From: Desulfogranum japonicum DSM 18378
Lineage (GTDB): Bacteria; Desulfobacterota; Desulfobulbia; Desulfobulbales; Desulfobulbaceae
Direction of reading: 5' to 3'
Length of the DNA stretch: 60,367 nucleotides
Assembly: GCF_000429945.1 (NCBI RefSeq)
Contig: NZ_AUCV01000036.1
Span: 1 to 60,367, forward strand
Shown here: positions 35,030-44,042 of the stretch, piece by piece
Layout: the number at the start of each line of letters is the position of its first letter
Position numbering within the stretch: the stretch's first letter is position 1
Made by a program: the position numbers and the translations under genes
Notes under the pieces: generated by a model
Seen by the model: the letters and a program-made list of their open reading frames with translations, nothing else
Database searches by the model: none
Told to the model about the DNA's origin: nothing

Positions 35030-35164
35030 TACCTTCTTTCTCATAACACCGAAATCATGAATCAGAAGACACTCTGCCTCCATCCAAACTATTGGCATGT
35101 TCGAGGCTAAACAGCATGTTCATCAACACCATGACACATATTCACCCCGAGTGATAATGAAGTT

Positions 35165-35228
35165 CTCATGAAGTGCAGCCCTGCCTCCACAATGAAACCG
35201 AGCAAACCCTATTTCAACACTTCATGAG
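35165..35228. other. 11-bp inverted repeat upstream of pta
   Basis: CTCATGAAGTG (35165-35175) and CACTTCATGAG (35218-35228) are perfectly complementary, 42 bases apart. It could be a leader hairpin or a two-part operator. The gap 34956-35382 has nothing else beyond the terminator. Confidence 0.45.
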
Positions 35229-35382
35229 CAGTGTGGAGCTGTCACCCGAATACTGCATATCGGATGGTGGAGACTTCAGTATGCCAATGCCTGTCTGTAG
35301 CCAGACTGTTCGAGCAGATACTATATATCGTTCATACATATTTACTTATTAACCCATTATTACATCGTATTACGTTGGTCCC

Positions 35383-37503
35383 ATGTCTAAAAATCTTTAT
35401 ATCACGGCTACTGAAGAACGAAGCGGAAAATCGGTAATTGTCCTGGGGGTTATGCAAATGATCCTCAAGGAAATAGGACATATCGCCTTTTTCCGTCCAA
35501 TCATCAACGACACCGAGGTCGGCGAGGTCGATCCCGACCTTTACCTGATTCTGAAATACTTCAACCTTGATGTCTCTTACGAGACAGCCCACGCCTACAC
35601 CCTCAGCGAAGCCAGGCAGCTCATCACTTCCGGCCAGGAAGAGATCCTCTTTGAAAACATTCTTAAAAAATACAAACAGCTGGAGAGCAGCTACGATTTC
35701 GTTCTCTGCGAGGGTACGGATTTCCGTGGCAAAGACGCGGGATTTGAGTTCGATCTGAACGCTGATATTGCAGCAAACCTGGGTGCCCCTATTCTGCTGG
35801 TATCCTCAGGGAGAGACAAAAACACCGATGAGGTCTGCACCAATGTGACCCTGACCCTGGATGCACTGGAAGAAAAGGGAGTGGATATTACAGCTTGCGT
35901 GATAAACCGCGCACCTGAGAATTTTGAAAGCGACATGCAAAGCAGTAAAGAATGTCGCGAACAGATGACACGTCCTTTCCCGATGTATGCCATCCCTGAA
36001 AACAAGACCCTGAACAACCCGACCATGGATGACGTGCGGCGCTATCTGGAAGCAGAGGTGCTTATCGGCGAACTGGGAGCCTTGAACCAGGTAGACAACT
36101 ATGTGGTCGCAGCCATGCAGATCAGCAATTTCCTTGATTATATCAAAGAAGGGAGCCTTGTTATCACCCCTGGCGACCGTTCGGATATCATCATTTCAAG
36201 TCTTGCCAGCCGGGTTTCATCAGCTTTCCCCAACATTTCAGGTATATTGATCACCGGTGGCCTGAAAGTCAGCGAAAATGTGCAGCTACTTATTCAGGGT
36301 TGGACCGGTATTCCCCTTCCTGTACTCACTGTTCCAACGCACACCTATGACACTGTCCAGAAAGTTAATGAAATGTACGGTCGTCTGGAGCCAACCGATT
36401 CCAAACGCATAGCGACAGCCCTTGGCTGGTTCTCCAACCACGTGGATGTCCCTGAGCTGACAAAACGGGTAGTGGCTCAGAAATCCATGAAAATGACCCC
36501 CCGAATGTTTGAATTCTCCCTGATCGAAAAAGCGGCCAGAAAAAAACAGCATATCGTACTTCCAGAAGGAACAGGGGAACGTATTCTCTCTGCAACTGAT
36601 ATTATTCTGCGCCGTGGAATTGCCGAGATCACCCTGCTGGGAAAAGAGGAAGATATTCTGGCCAAGGCGACCAAGCTCGGACTCAATATTGATGCTGCCA
36701 ACATCATTGATCCTGGTGTATCAAGCTATTATGACGAGTTTGTGGAAACCTATTTCGAACTCCGCAAACAACGCGGTATTGTCATGGACGTGGCCCGTGA
36801 CCGCATGTGCGACCCCACATATTTCGGCACCATGATGGTACACAAGGGCATGGCTGACGGCATGGTTTCCGGTTCCATCACCACCACTGCGGCAACCATC
36901 CGTCCCGCTTTTGAGTTTGTGAAAACAAAACCTGGGGTATCCGTTGTTTCCTCCATCTTCATCATGTGTCTCCAGTCTAAAGTACTGGCCTTCGGAGATT
37001 GCGCCGTTGTACCTAACCCAAATGCCCAGCAACTGGCGGAGATTGCCCTCAGCTCTGCAGAAACCGCGCAAATCTACAACATCGAACCGCGCATTGCCAT
37101 GCTCAGTTATTCCACAGGCAAATCCGGATCCGGCCAGGATGTTGAAAAGGTTGTGGAGGCCACAGCCATAGCCAAACAGCTGATGCAGGAAAGAGGACTC
37201 GATTTTCCCATTGAAGGCCCCCTGCAATATGATGCTGCTTTTGATAAAGAGGTTGCCAGCTTTAAAATGCCAGGTTCAGAAGTGGCAGGCAATGCTACCG
37301 TTTTCATCTTCCCGGATCTCAACACAGGCAATAACACCTACAAAGCCGTACAGAGGGCTGCGCGGGCCGTGGCCATGGGTCCGGTTCTCCAGGGCCTGAA
37401 TAAACCGGTTAATGATTTGTCCAGAGGATGTACGGTTCAGGATATCGTTGACACCGTTGCCCTGACAGCAATACAGGCCCAGAATGCAAAAGGCCTGAAG
37501 TAG
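35383..37503 (+). CDS. pta: Phosphate acetyltransferase, long form
   Basis: Interconverts acetyl-CoA and acetyl phosphate; with acetate kinase it yields ATP from lactate oxidation. The 706-residue long form has an N-terminal BioD-like P-loop domain (TATEERSGKS at about 8-17), a DRTGG domain (near 220-330) and the C-terminal catalytic PTA domain from about 385 (KKQHIVLPEGTGERIL, GMADGMVSGSITTTAATIRPAFEF, FKMPGSEVAGNATVFIFPDLNTGN). The ackA gene is not in the window. A terminator follows directly. Pta beside lactate genes is known in sulfate reducers. Confidence 0.97.
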   Translation: MSKNLYITATEERSGKSVIVLGVMQMILKEIGHIAFFRPIINDTEVGEVDPDLYLILKYFNLDVSYETAHAYTLSEARQLITSGQEEILFENILKKYKQLESSYDFVLCEGTDFRGKDAGFEFDLNADIAANLGAPILLVSSGRDKNTDEVCTNVTLTLDALEEKGVDITACVINRAPENFESDMQSSKECREQMTRPFPMYAIPENKTLNNPTMDDVRRYLEAEVLIGELGALNQVDNYVVAAMQISNFLDYIKEGSLVITPGDRSDIIISSLASRVSSAFPNISGILITGGLKVSENVQLLIQGWTGIPLPVLTVPTHTYDTVQKVNEMYGRLEPTDSKRIATALGWFSNHVDVPELTKRVVAQKSMKMTPRMFEFSLIEKAARKKQHIVLPEGTGERILSATDIILRRGIAEITLLGKEEDILAKATKLGLNIDAANIIDPGVSSYYDEFVETYFELRKQRGIVMDVARDRMCDPTYFGTMMVHKGMADGMVSGSITTTAATIRPAFEFVKTKPGVSVVSSIFIMCLQSKVLAFGDCAVVPNPNAQQLAEIALSSAETAQIYNIEPRIAMLSYSTGKSGSGQDVEKVVEATAIAKQLMQERGLDFPIEGPLQYDAAFDKEVASFKMPGSEVAGNATVFIFPDLNTGNNTYKAVQRAARAVAMGPVLQGLNKPVNDLSRGCTVQDIVDTVALTAIQAQNAKGLK

Positions 37504-37518
37504 TTTCCAGAGTATTAC

Positions 37519-37553
37519 AACAGGACGGGTTGACGACAATCCGTCCTGTTTCC
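37519..37553 (+). terminator. Intrinsic terminator of pta
   Basis: AACAGGACGG pairs with CCGTCCTGTT around a 12-nt loop, then TTCCCC; 16 bp after the stop. The rest of the gap to 37818 shows nothing definite. Confidence 0.75.
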
Positions 37554-37818
37554 CCTTCCCTTCTCCCTCATACCACCTGCTACTGCCAGCCATCTCCTGC
37601 CCGGCAGACTTCAGACAGGCAGGCTGATACCAGATTGGCTTGACTTCCCGGGAAACCGTGTGTAAAAATACGCGGCATGAAAACCTGCTAACCCCATAGC
37701 TGCAAACAGCAGCCCTCAATTGAGGAACGTGCAATTTTTACCCCACGAACCTCAACGTATCGTGTGCGTTCTGCACAAACAGTATATTTGCGTCATTCTA
37801 CTAACAAATGAGGTTTTC

Positions 37819-38673
37819 ATGAAACTCAACGATTATATTACATTCGCCTCTCGCCCGTCGGTTTATGCCCCCGGAACATCCACCATGTGGGATGATGAAT
37901 ACATCTCCAAACAACTCCTGGCTGTTCATCTTAATCCCGATATCGACCTTGCCAGCAGAAAACCGTCTACGATCATCTCCACCCTGCAATGGCTGGAAAA
38001 AATTGTTCTCAAAGCGGGTTCGGCAATACTTGATCTTGGCTGCGGTCCGGGACTATATACTGAATATCTTGCTGAACAGGGTTATAACGTCACCGGTGTG
38101 GACATCTCAGCTCATTCCATCGGGTATGCACAAGAGTCGGCGCAAAAGAAAGGGCTTGGCATAACCTATCGAACCATGGATTATTTGGATTTGAAGGACA
38201 GGGATGCCTTTGACCTCATTCTCATGATATTCACCGACTTCGGTGTATTGGTGCCTAAAGCCCGGGAAAAGGTGCTTGCCAATATCTACAGAGCCCTTAA
38301 ACCTGGGGGAGTCTTCTGTTTCGACTTTCTTAACGACTCCTTCCCCATCGCCGAAGAGGGAAATCGCGAGTGGGAAATCTGTAACGGGGATTTCTGGAAA
38401 AAAGGGCCCTATCTCCTCTTGCAGGAAAAGCAGTTTTACCCGGAACAAAATGTGTGTCTCAGCCAACATATCGTTGTCGAAGATAATGGGGAAACGAGTA
38501 TTTACCGCTTTTGGACCCATGCATTCAAGCACCATCACATACGGGAGTTGGTTGAAAAACATGGCTTCACCGGCTGTGATTTCCATGAAAACATTCTTCC
38601 CAACTGCCAGTTCTACAGTTCAGATGATATAAGTTTCTGCCTTGCTGTCAAACAAGAACGCACAGGCAAATGA
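37819..38673 (+). CDS. Class I SAM-dependent methyltransferase
   Basis: A 284-residue cytosolic enzyme with the Rossmann SAM-binding motif I DLGCGPG at 72-78, acidic motif VTGVDIS after it, the motif for the catalytic strand (DLILMIFTDFGVL) and ALKPGGVFCFDFLND. The substrate is not evident; family members act on small molecules or proteins. ATG at 37819 follows GAGG at proper spacing; a longer open frame from 37720 is unlikely. It stands alone. Confidence 0.88.
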   Translation: MKLNDYITFASRPSVYAPGTSTMWDDEYISKQLLAVHLNPDIDLASRKPSTIISTLQWLEKIVLKAGSAILDLGCGPGLYTEYLAEQGYNVTGVDISAHSIGYAQESAQKKGLGITYRTMDYLDLKDRDAFDLILMIFTDFGVLVPKAREKVLANIYRALKPGGVFCFDFLNDSFPIAEEGNREWEICNGDFWKKGPYLLLQEKQFYPEQNVCLSQHIVVEDNGETSIYRFWTHAFKHHHIRELVEKHGFTGCDFHENILPNCQFYSSDDISFCLAVKQERTGK

Positions 38674-38718
38674 GGAACGAAACGTAGAAAAAGACCCTGG
38701 CCAGGCATAGCCTGTAGC

Positions 38719-39333
38719 TCACAGTGTGCATGAGTGCACGCACAACGATATGGCTATCGCCCACATGATAATGCAAATGATGCTGTCAAAAAACCTCCAG
38801 GCCCGTGGTTTACTGAAAACAGGTGCCAGTAACTGGCCCCCCAGACTCAGACTGACGAACCATACCATTGAGGCAAAAACAGCACCAGCGCAAAAGGCTA
38901 TACGCCCCTGTCCATATAATTTGCTGCTCACACTGCCTAAAAGGACAACCGTATCAAGGTAAAAATGAGGGTTAAGGAGCGTAACAGCCAGGGTAGTGGT
39001 GATAGCGGTTATTACCGAAAGTTTTACAGTATCCTCTGTGTTGAGAGTTCCTCCTTTCAGCGCTGAACGAAGAGATCGCAAACCATACAGGAACAGGAAT
39101 CCGGCACCGCCCCACGTTGCCAGTTGCGATAGCCATTGGCTACGGGCGATGCTGGTTCCAAGCCCCATGACTCCGGCAGAGATAAAAATTGCATCACAGA
39201 TAATACAAATGCCTGCTATCAGCAAATGGTGGTTCTTTTTGACTCCCTGCGACAGAACAAAGGCATTCTGGGCACCAATTGCCACAATTAAACTACCTCC
39301 GGTCGCAAACCCTTGTAAAAATGGCGTAAACAT
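38719..39333 (-). CDS. ArgO/LysE-type amino-acid exporter
   Basis: A 204-residue inner-membrane protein with about six helices; GGSLIVAIGAQNAFVLSQGVKKNH and TLLNPHFYLDTVVLLGSVS are hallmark phrases of the LysE/ArgO branch. It exports basic amino acids (arginine, lysine or analogues). It diverges from an ArgP/LysG-type LysR gene, the standard regulator arrangement. GAGGAA precedes the ATG. The 105-bp intergenic region is AT-rich and should hold the operator. Confidence 0.93.
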   Translation of the reverse strand: MFTPFLQGFATGGSLIVAIGAQNAFVLSQGVKKNHHLLIAGICIICDAIFISAGVMGLGTSIARSQWLSQLATWGGAGFLFLYGLRSLRSALKGGTLNTEDTVKLSVITAITTTLAVTLLNPHFYLDTVVLLGSVSSKLYGQGRIAFCAGAVFASMVWFVSLSLGGQLLAPVFSKPRAWRFFDSIICIIMWAIAISLCVHSCTL

Positions 39334-39438
39334 ACTTTTTCCTCTATGAAAATTTTCTTGTCGGAAAAATAGAATAGAGGGGGTAAAAAGTAAAATTAAT
39401 TATTTTAATTACAGATTAGCCACCCTAATAGACATAGT

Positions 39439-40329
39439 ATGCTTGATTATAAACTTGTAGAAGCCCTGGCCATGGTGGTCCGAGAAGAAGGTTTTGATAA
39501 AGCTGCTCACGCCTTGCACATCACCCAGTCCGCGGTATCCCAACGTGTAAAATTACTGGAGGAAATCACCGGCCAGGTGTTGATAACACGAACAAGCCCA
39601 CCGCAAACGACAACTGCCGGGCAGGCATTTCTCAAGCACTATCTCAAGGTCAAACAGCTTGAAGACGATCTGAAAGGAGAAATGCAGCAGACGGGCGGCA
39701 CCGAATTTTCTTCAGTGGCAGTGGGCGTTAACGCCGACAGTCTTTCGCTCTGGTTTGTAGATGCCATGTATCCTTTTTTAAAGCAGGAGCGGGTATTGCT
39801 GGACATTCGTGTCAACGACCAGGAGCAAACGCACCAGCTATTGAAAGACGGGGAAGTCATGGCTTGCATCAGTACCCAGGAGCAGCCTGTTCAAGGGTGC
39901 CGAAGTGAATATCTCGGGTGTATGGACTATCGCCTGGTGGCTGCACCGGATTTTGCACGCCAATGGTTTCCCCATGGATTTACCCTCAAAGAAGCGCACC
40001 ATGCTCCGGCTGTAATTTTTGATAAATACGATGCCCTACATCACAAGTATCTCAAAAAATGTTGTAAAGAGACGCCTGTTGCATTCCCTGCGCACTATGT
40101 TCCTTCGGTGGAAAAATTTGCCGATTTCGTCCTGAAGGGGCTCGCCTATGGTATGTTGCCGGATAAACAGATTGAAACGCTTCTCGCTGCTGACAAGCTA
40201 ATAGATCTGTCACCTGGAATGGCGTTGCCGGTGAAACTCTACTGGCACTGCTGGAATCTCAAATCAGAGTTACTGGTAAAGCTCACCCGGCATCTTCTCA
40301 CCACGAGCAAAGCCCTGCTGAAGAAGTAA
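39439..40329 (+). CDS. LysR-family regulator, ArgP/LysG type
   Basis: A 296-residue LysR protein; LDYKLVEALAMVVREEGFDKAAHALHITQSAVSQRVKLLEE is the typical ArgP N terminus, followed by GQVLITRTSPPQTT and effector-domain phrases VGVNADSLSLWFVDA and ACISTQEQPVQGC. ArgP/LysG turns on the basic-amino-acid exporter in response to arginine or lysine. No clear Shine-Dalgarno. Confidence 0.92.
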   Translation: MLDYKLVEALAMVVREEGFDKAAHALHITQSAVSQRVKLLEEITGQVLITRTSPPQTTTAGQAFLKHYLKVKQLEDDLKGEMQQTGGTEFSSVAVGVNADSLSLWFVDAMYPFLKQERVLLDIRVNDQEQTHQLLKDGEVMACISTQEQPVQGCRSEYLGCMDYRLVAAPDFARQWFPHGFTLKEAHHAPAVIFDKYDALHHKYLKKCCKETPVAFPAHYVPSVEKFADFVLKGLAYGMLPDKQIETLLAADKLIDLSPGMALPVKLYWHCWNLKSELLVKLTRHLLTTSKALLKK

Positions 40330-40483
40330 CCCGCAGCCAGGTTGTCAGATTGAGGCCTGACTGTACATGGACAATGTACACAAGTTTTTCGTTATGTGAA
40401 AAAACTTCACCACAGACATTTACTTGATATTCTGGCAAGACAAGTAAACATCACATAGCCATTGAACCATGCCGATCATGTAT

Positions 40484-40583
40484 GGGTTGCGGAAAATAAT
40501 ACATATCCAAAAATTGCATAGGATATCGACGTTACCGAATTGAGAGACAAGCAAGATTGGATACTTTATTTATTCCGCGACCC
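40484..40583. repeat. MITE-like repeat (family C), short form
   Basis: Ends GGGTTGCGGAAAATAA and TTATTCCGCGACCC form a terminal inverted repeat. Body is near-identical to 23933-24093 but lacks the 60-bp hairpin there, joining GGATATCG straight to ACGTTACCGA. It sits in the gap 40330-40778, which has no gene. Confidence 0.7.
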
Positions 40584-40778
40584 TCAACTCAAACACGAGT
40601 GAGTTACATAAAAAGGTTTCGTAAGGCATGACGACGGGGTAAAATGAAAACCGATCAGCCTTTCTTCAGTAGATTTTCCCCCTTGGGTTACCCCTGCTGG
40701 AAAAGCTATTCATATCCTTTCGTATACGCGTTTGCATCCATGCCGACCCGCAAACCGGCAAAACCATAGGAACTGCAT

Positions 40779-41423
40779 ATGTTCGGCATTCACGATATCG
40801 GCCTGTTCATCATCTCCGGCCTCTTGCTCAATATCATTCCCGGCCAGGATGTGGCCTTTATCGTAAGCCGCAGCGCAGCTCTTGGCTGGAAATCAGGATT
40901 CCTGGCCGTATTTGGTATCAGCGCGGGATGCCTGGTCCATGTGAGTTGCGCCTCCCTTGGGCTGTCTGCCATTCTTGCCACCTCGGCCACCGCATTCACA
41001 CTGGTCAAACTTATCGGGGCGGCATACCTCTTCTGGCTAGGGTTCTCCATGCTGCGCTCCAGTCCAGACGACATCAAAAAACATGTGGCGCAGCCTAATA
41101 ATGCGGCCTGGAAAGTTTTTTCCCTTGGATTTCTCAACAATGCCCTTAATCCCAAAGTCGCCCTTTTTTTTCTCGCCTTTCTTCCCCAGTTTGTGGATCC
41201 GTTTTCGCACACGAAACCACTTGCATTTCTCGTGCTTGGCATCATCTTTACAGTCAATGGCATCCTGGTAAATTTCTGCTGGGCCTGGTCTGCTGTCAGC
41301 GTTGCGTCTTTATTCAAAAAACAAGGCCGATACACCAGATTGAGTAAACGTTTTGCCGGAGCCCTTTTCATTGCCCTCGGCATCCGCCTGGCCATGGATG
41401 ATGCCGTCAATCCGAATTTCTGA
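40779..41423 (+). CDS. LysE/RhtB-family amino-acid exporter
   Basis: A 214-residue inner-membrane transporter with five to six helices; LLNIIPGQDVAFIVSRSAALGWKSG and LGFLNNALNPKVALFFLAFLPQFVD are RhtB-type landmarks. It exports neutral amino acids or derivatives such as homoserine or threonine. AGGA precedes the ATG. It is not operonic with the ArgO/ArgP-like pair, being separated by 449 bp and a repeat. Confidence 0.92.
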   Translation: MFGIHDIGLFIISGLLLNIIPGQDVAFIVSRSAALGWKSGFLAVFGISAGCLVHVSCASLGLSAILATSATAFTLVKLIGAAYLFWLGFSMLRSSPDDIKKHVAQPNNAAWKVFSLGFLNNALNPKVALFFLAFLPQFVDPFSHTKPLAFLVLGIIFTVNGILVNFCWAWSAVSVASLFKKQGRYTRLSKRFAGALFIALGIRLAMDDAVNPNF

Positions 41424-41426
41424 TGA

Positions 41427-41462
41427 GGATCGCGGAAAAATAAATTTTCATATATCCAACTA
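41427..41462. repeat. Half-copy of family C repeat
   Basis: GGATCGCGGAAAAATAA then CATATATCC resembles the left end of the copy at 40484. No right end found. Confidence 0.4.
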
Positions 41463-41547
41463 TTGAGGAAATCGCAGACTTGGGAGATATCTACAGGCAC
41501 AGGCGGCCATGATCCGCACAGACCCTACAATCTCTGTTTGCTTATAT

Positions 41548-41676
41548 TCACAGAGTTTTCGCAGTATTTTCCAGATCCCTATTTTTAGGTTCCGTAGGCT
41601 CATTTTCTCCCATTCTTAGGTATCCATACGATATGGCATTTGCATTCCAAAACTGTTGGTCTAACGTCTTTTTCAT
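41548..41676 (-). CDS. Possible 42-residue small protein
   Basis: An ORF starting ATG at 41676 with a strong AAGGAG six bases upstream and ending TGA at 41548. It begins MKKTLDQQFWNANAISYGYL and is hydrophilic with Trp/Tyr and a Glu/Pro/Asn-rich second half; no signal peptide or helix is evident. It lies downstream of the TolC gene (41906, same strand) in an otherwise empty 482-base gap, so it could be the last gene of the RND operon or stand alone. No family recognised. Confidence 0.4.
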   Translation of the reverse strand: MKKTLDQQFWNANAISYGYLRMGENEPTEPKNRDLENTAKTL

Positions 41677-41905
41677 CAGGTGCTCCTTCTTGGATCGGCC
41701 ACGATCTCGGTTTCGTGCCAGCTCCCCCCAGAAGTCGCATTTTTACATACAACAGCATAGCTTTAGCCATTCTCCCCAGCATAACTGGGGAATTAGCCTG
41801 GATTTATTTTTTACCAGAAAAAAATGATGGGGAAACGCATTGCACTCCTGGTGACAAAATTGACGTTCAGCCACAGATTCCGTTCTTCGTTCACCACATT
41901 GCATT

Positions 41906-43285
41906 TCACACCTCTTCCAGTATCCGGCCACTTGCAGCTCGCAGGCTCTCCAGCTGCTGCAGATAGTTGATTCGGCTGATGGCCACTGCAGCAGAAACCG
42001 AAACCAGATCGCTCTGGGCTTCGTTGAGCCGTGTCAGGGTTGTTGCCCCAGCCCTGTAAGAGCGTTCAACATGATCGCGAATTTTTTGAACAAGCATCAG
42101 GGTGTAGCATTCACGCTGATAGACCGCACGTGAAGACTCAGCCTTGACCAGCGCCTCCTGTAGTGCAGCCTTTATCTCCAGTATTTTTTGCTGTTTTTGT
42201 TTTTGCAGCTGCAACAGCCCGGCATCTGCTGCCTGTATCCTGGCAGATCGCTTTCCGCCGCTGAAAATATCCCAGCTCAGTCTGAGCCCCACGGTACTGC
42301 CATGCTCGTCCTGGTCAATGGAGCCATAATTGTTGTATTTATCATAATCATAACTGCTATGGGCTGTAATTTTGGGATAGTAGCTGCCACGAATATTGTG
42401 TTTATCCTGGGTCAACGCCTCACTTTGAGCGGCTAATGCCTGCAAATCCGGCCTGTGCTGCAGGGCATAGTTCAACTCATCGGCAAGTTCCGGTAATTGT
42501 GCCAATGTCTGTATGGGCTTGCCAACTTCCGGATACATGTCCTTGGGAAGTTCTGATCCCGGCAGGGCGAGCAGTTTGGCAAGCATGATACAGACCGCAG
42601 ATAACTCCTGCCTGGCCTTTAAAAAATGATTTTCCGCCTGGAGGGATTTGACAGAAAAATTCAGATATTCGGCTTCCGGAATATCTCCGGCCAGGAAGCG
42701 TTTTTCAGCATCATGTTCAAGGTTACGATTAAAGAGCGCATTTTGACGGGCAATCTGCATGGCCTCGGCAGCCAGTTGCGCCTGGTAATACGTACCGGCA
42801 ACGGACTCGGCAAGCAGACGACGGGCTTCATTACTCAGCTCCTGAGCAGACAAAACTCTCGCTTTTGCCGCAAGGATGGAAGCGCGCCTGCTAAAGCCGT
42901 CAAAAAGCAGCCAGTTGACCTGTATCCCGGCATTGAAATGGTTGGAACTCTCATCCATCCGCTTCTCCGGCTTCCAGTCAGGACGCGTGGACCAGTTCTG
43001 CCAATCCTGACCGGCATGGACAGACATGGTCGGCCACCAATCAGCTTGTTTTTGTCTGGCAATTGCCTGGGCCTCTTCGATTCGGGCAAGCATTTCCTCA
43101 ACCACAGGTGATGCCTCAAGGGCAATCTGCTGGGCGTGGATTAAGGTTAACTGTCCATAGGGAATATCCATAGACAGAACTTCCGGTTTATTCGCCGCGG
43201 CTGGGGCCGCCTTGAGCGTAATTACTTGAAATAAAACTATGCATACAGCCAGTATTGGCATGATATTGTGCTTTACGCTTTTCAT
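41906..43285 (-). CDS. TolC-family outer-membrane efflux channel
   Basis: A 459-residue outer-membrane factor: signal peptide (NIMPILAVCIVLFQVITLKAAPAA), two repeats of the OEP domain with long coiled helices (LEASPVVEEMLARIEEAQAIARQK; LQALAAQSEALTQDKHNI) and strand regions (AGIQVNWLLFDGF; VGLRLSWDIFSGGKRS). No lipobox. It closes the tripartite pump encoded upstream. ATG at 43285 has AGGT 7 bases before it; the ATG at 43303 has none. A GTAACTG repeat lies between it and the methyltransferase gene. Confidence 0.93.
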   Translation of the reverse strand: MKSVKHNIMPILAVCIVLFQVITLKAAPAAANKPEVLSMDIPYGQLTLIHAQQIALEASPVVEEMLARIEEAQAIARQKQADWWPTMSVHAGQDWQNWSTRPDWKPEKRMDESSNHFNAGIQVNWLLFDGFSRRASILAAKARVLSAQELSNEARRLLAESVAGTYYQAQLAAEAMQIARQNALFNRNLEHDAEKRFLAGDIPEAEYLNFSVKSLQAENHFLKARQELSAVCIMLAKLLALPGSELPKDMYPEVGKPIQTLAQLPELADELNYALQHRPDLQALAAQSEALTQDKHNIRGSYYPKITAHSSYDYDKYNNYGSIDQDEHGSTVGLRLSWDIFSGGKRSARIQAADAGLLQLQKQKQQKILEIKAALQEALVKAESSRAVYQRECYTLMLVQKIRDHVERSYRAGATTLTRLNEAQSDLVSVSAAVAISRINYLQQLESLRAASGRILEEV

Positions 43286-43308
43286 TGATTTACCTAAGAA
43301 CATTTTTC

Positions 43309-43428
43309 GTAACTGGTCGCAGGTGCTTCAAATTTGTGCAAGCACGGTTTTTCGCAGGTAAGCGAAGACTCCGGTAAGCTATCTATGCGAGAAACCGCGA
43401 TCGTGCAAAGATGTCTGTGATCAGTTAC
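43309..43428. repeat. GTAACTG repeat (B-type) inside the RND operon
   Basis: Runs GTAACTGGTCGCAGGTGC to GTGATCAGTTAC. Inner hairpin GGTTTTTCGCA/TGCGAGAAACC. It separates the methyltransferase gene from the TolC gene and its right end supplies the methyltransferase stop codon. Confidence 0.78.
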
Positions 43429-44042
43429 CATTTTTCTATTTGCTTTTGAAAGACAACGAGATTGGTATAGCCAAGGTCTGTGATACTCATCAATGAAAAC
43501 TTCCAACTCAAAAAAGCTTCAGTAACCTGCTCTGCAGACAAGCGCTGTTTCAGGGGTGGCCCAAAAAGTGTTTCTTCTTTTTTCAGTTCGAGAACCGCAA
43601 CCCGTCCGCCGGGACAAACAATCCGCCTGAGCTCCTTGCCAAGACCAAGATCCAGAATATTGAGGGTTGTGGCGTGAAGTACAGTAAACAACAGGCAGAT
43701 TGAAGCTTCATTATCGGACAACGGCAGTTGTTTTCTGATGTCTGCGGTCAGGGGGAACAGATTTACCAGCCCCTGTTCACTTGCCCGTTCCTTCAGGCTG
43801 TCGGTATAGGTGCTCCAATAATCGAGCGCATAAACCCTCCCCCTGGCACCAACCACTTCCGCTGCCCGAAAGCTGTAATCGCCTCGTCCGCAGCCAATAT
43901 CCACGACCACCTCATCCGGTTGCAGCTCAAGCGCTGCAAATACCTGTTCGGCATCCTGTATCTGATAACTTGTCGGCCCACTGCCCTTGTGTTGTCTCTT
44001 ACATGGCGGGGGCTGAATACCGGTATCACTTATAAGACTCAT
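43425..44042 (-). CDS. SAM-dependent methyltransferase within an RND pump operon
   Basis: A 205-residue class I methyltransferase with motif I VDIGCGRGDY (about 48-56), VYALDYWSTY as the acidic strand, and ICLLFTVLHATT as the post-I region of UbiE/methyltransferase-11 type. It overlaps the pump gene by four bases (ATGA), so it is translated with it. A link to efflux is not known; it could modify the pump's substrate (thiol, metalloid or small toxin). The stop TAA comes from the end of the adjoining repeat, so the original C terminus may have been a little different. Confidence 0.88.
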   Translation of the reverse strand: MSLISDTGIQPPPCKRQHKGSGPTSYQIQDAEQVFAALELQPDEVVVDIGCGRGDYSFRAAEVVGARGRVYALDYWSTYTDSLKERASEQGLVNLFPLTADIRKQLPLSDNEASICLLFTVLHATTLNILDLGLGKELRRIVCPGGRVAVLELKKEETLFGPPLKQRLSAEQVTEAFLSWKFSLMSITDLGYTNLVVFQKQIEKW

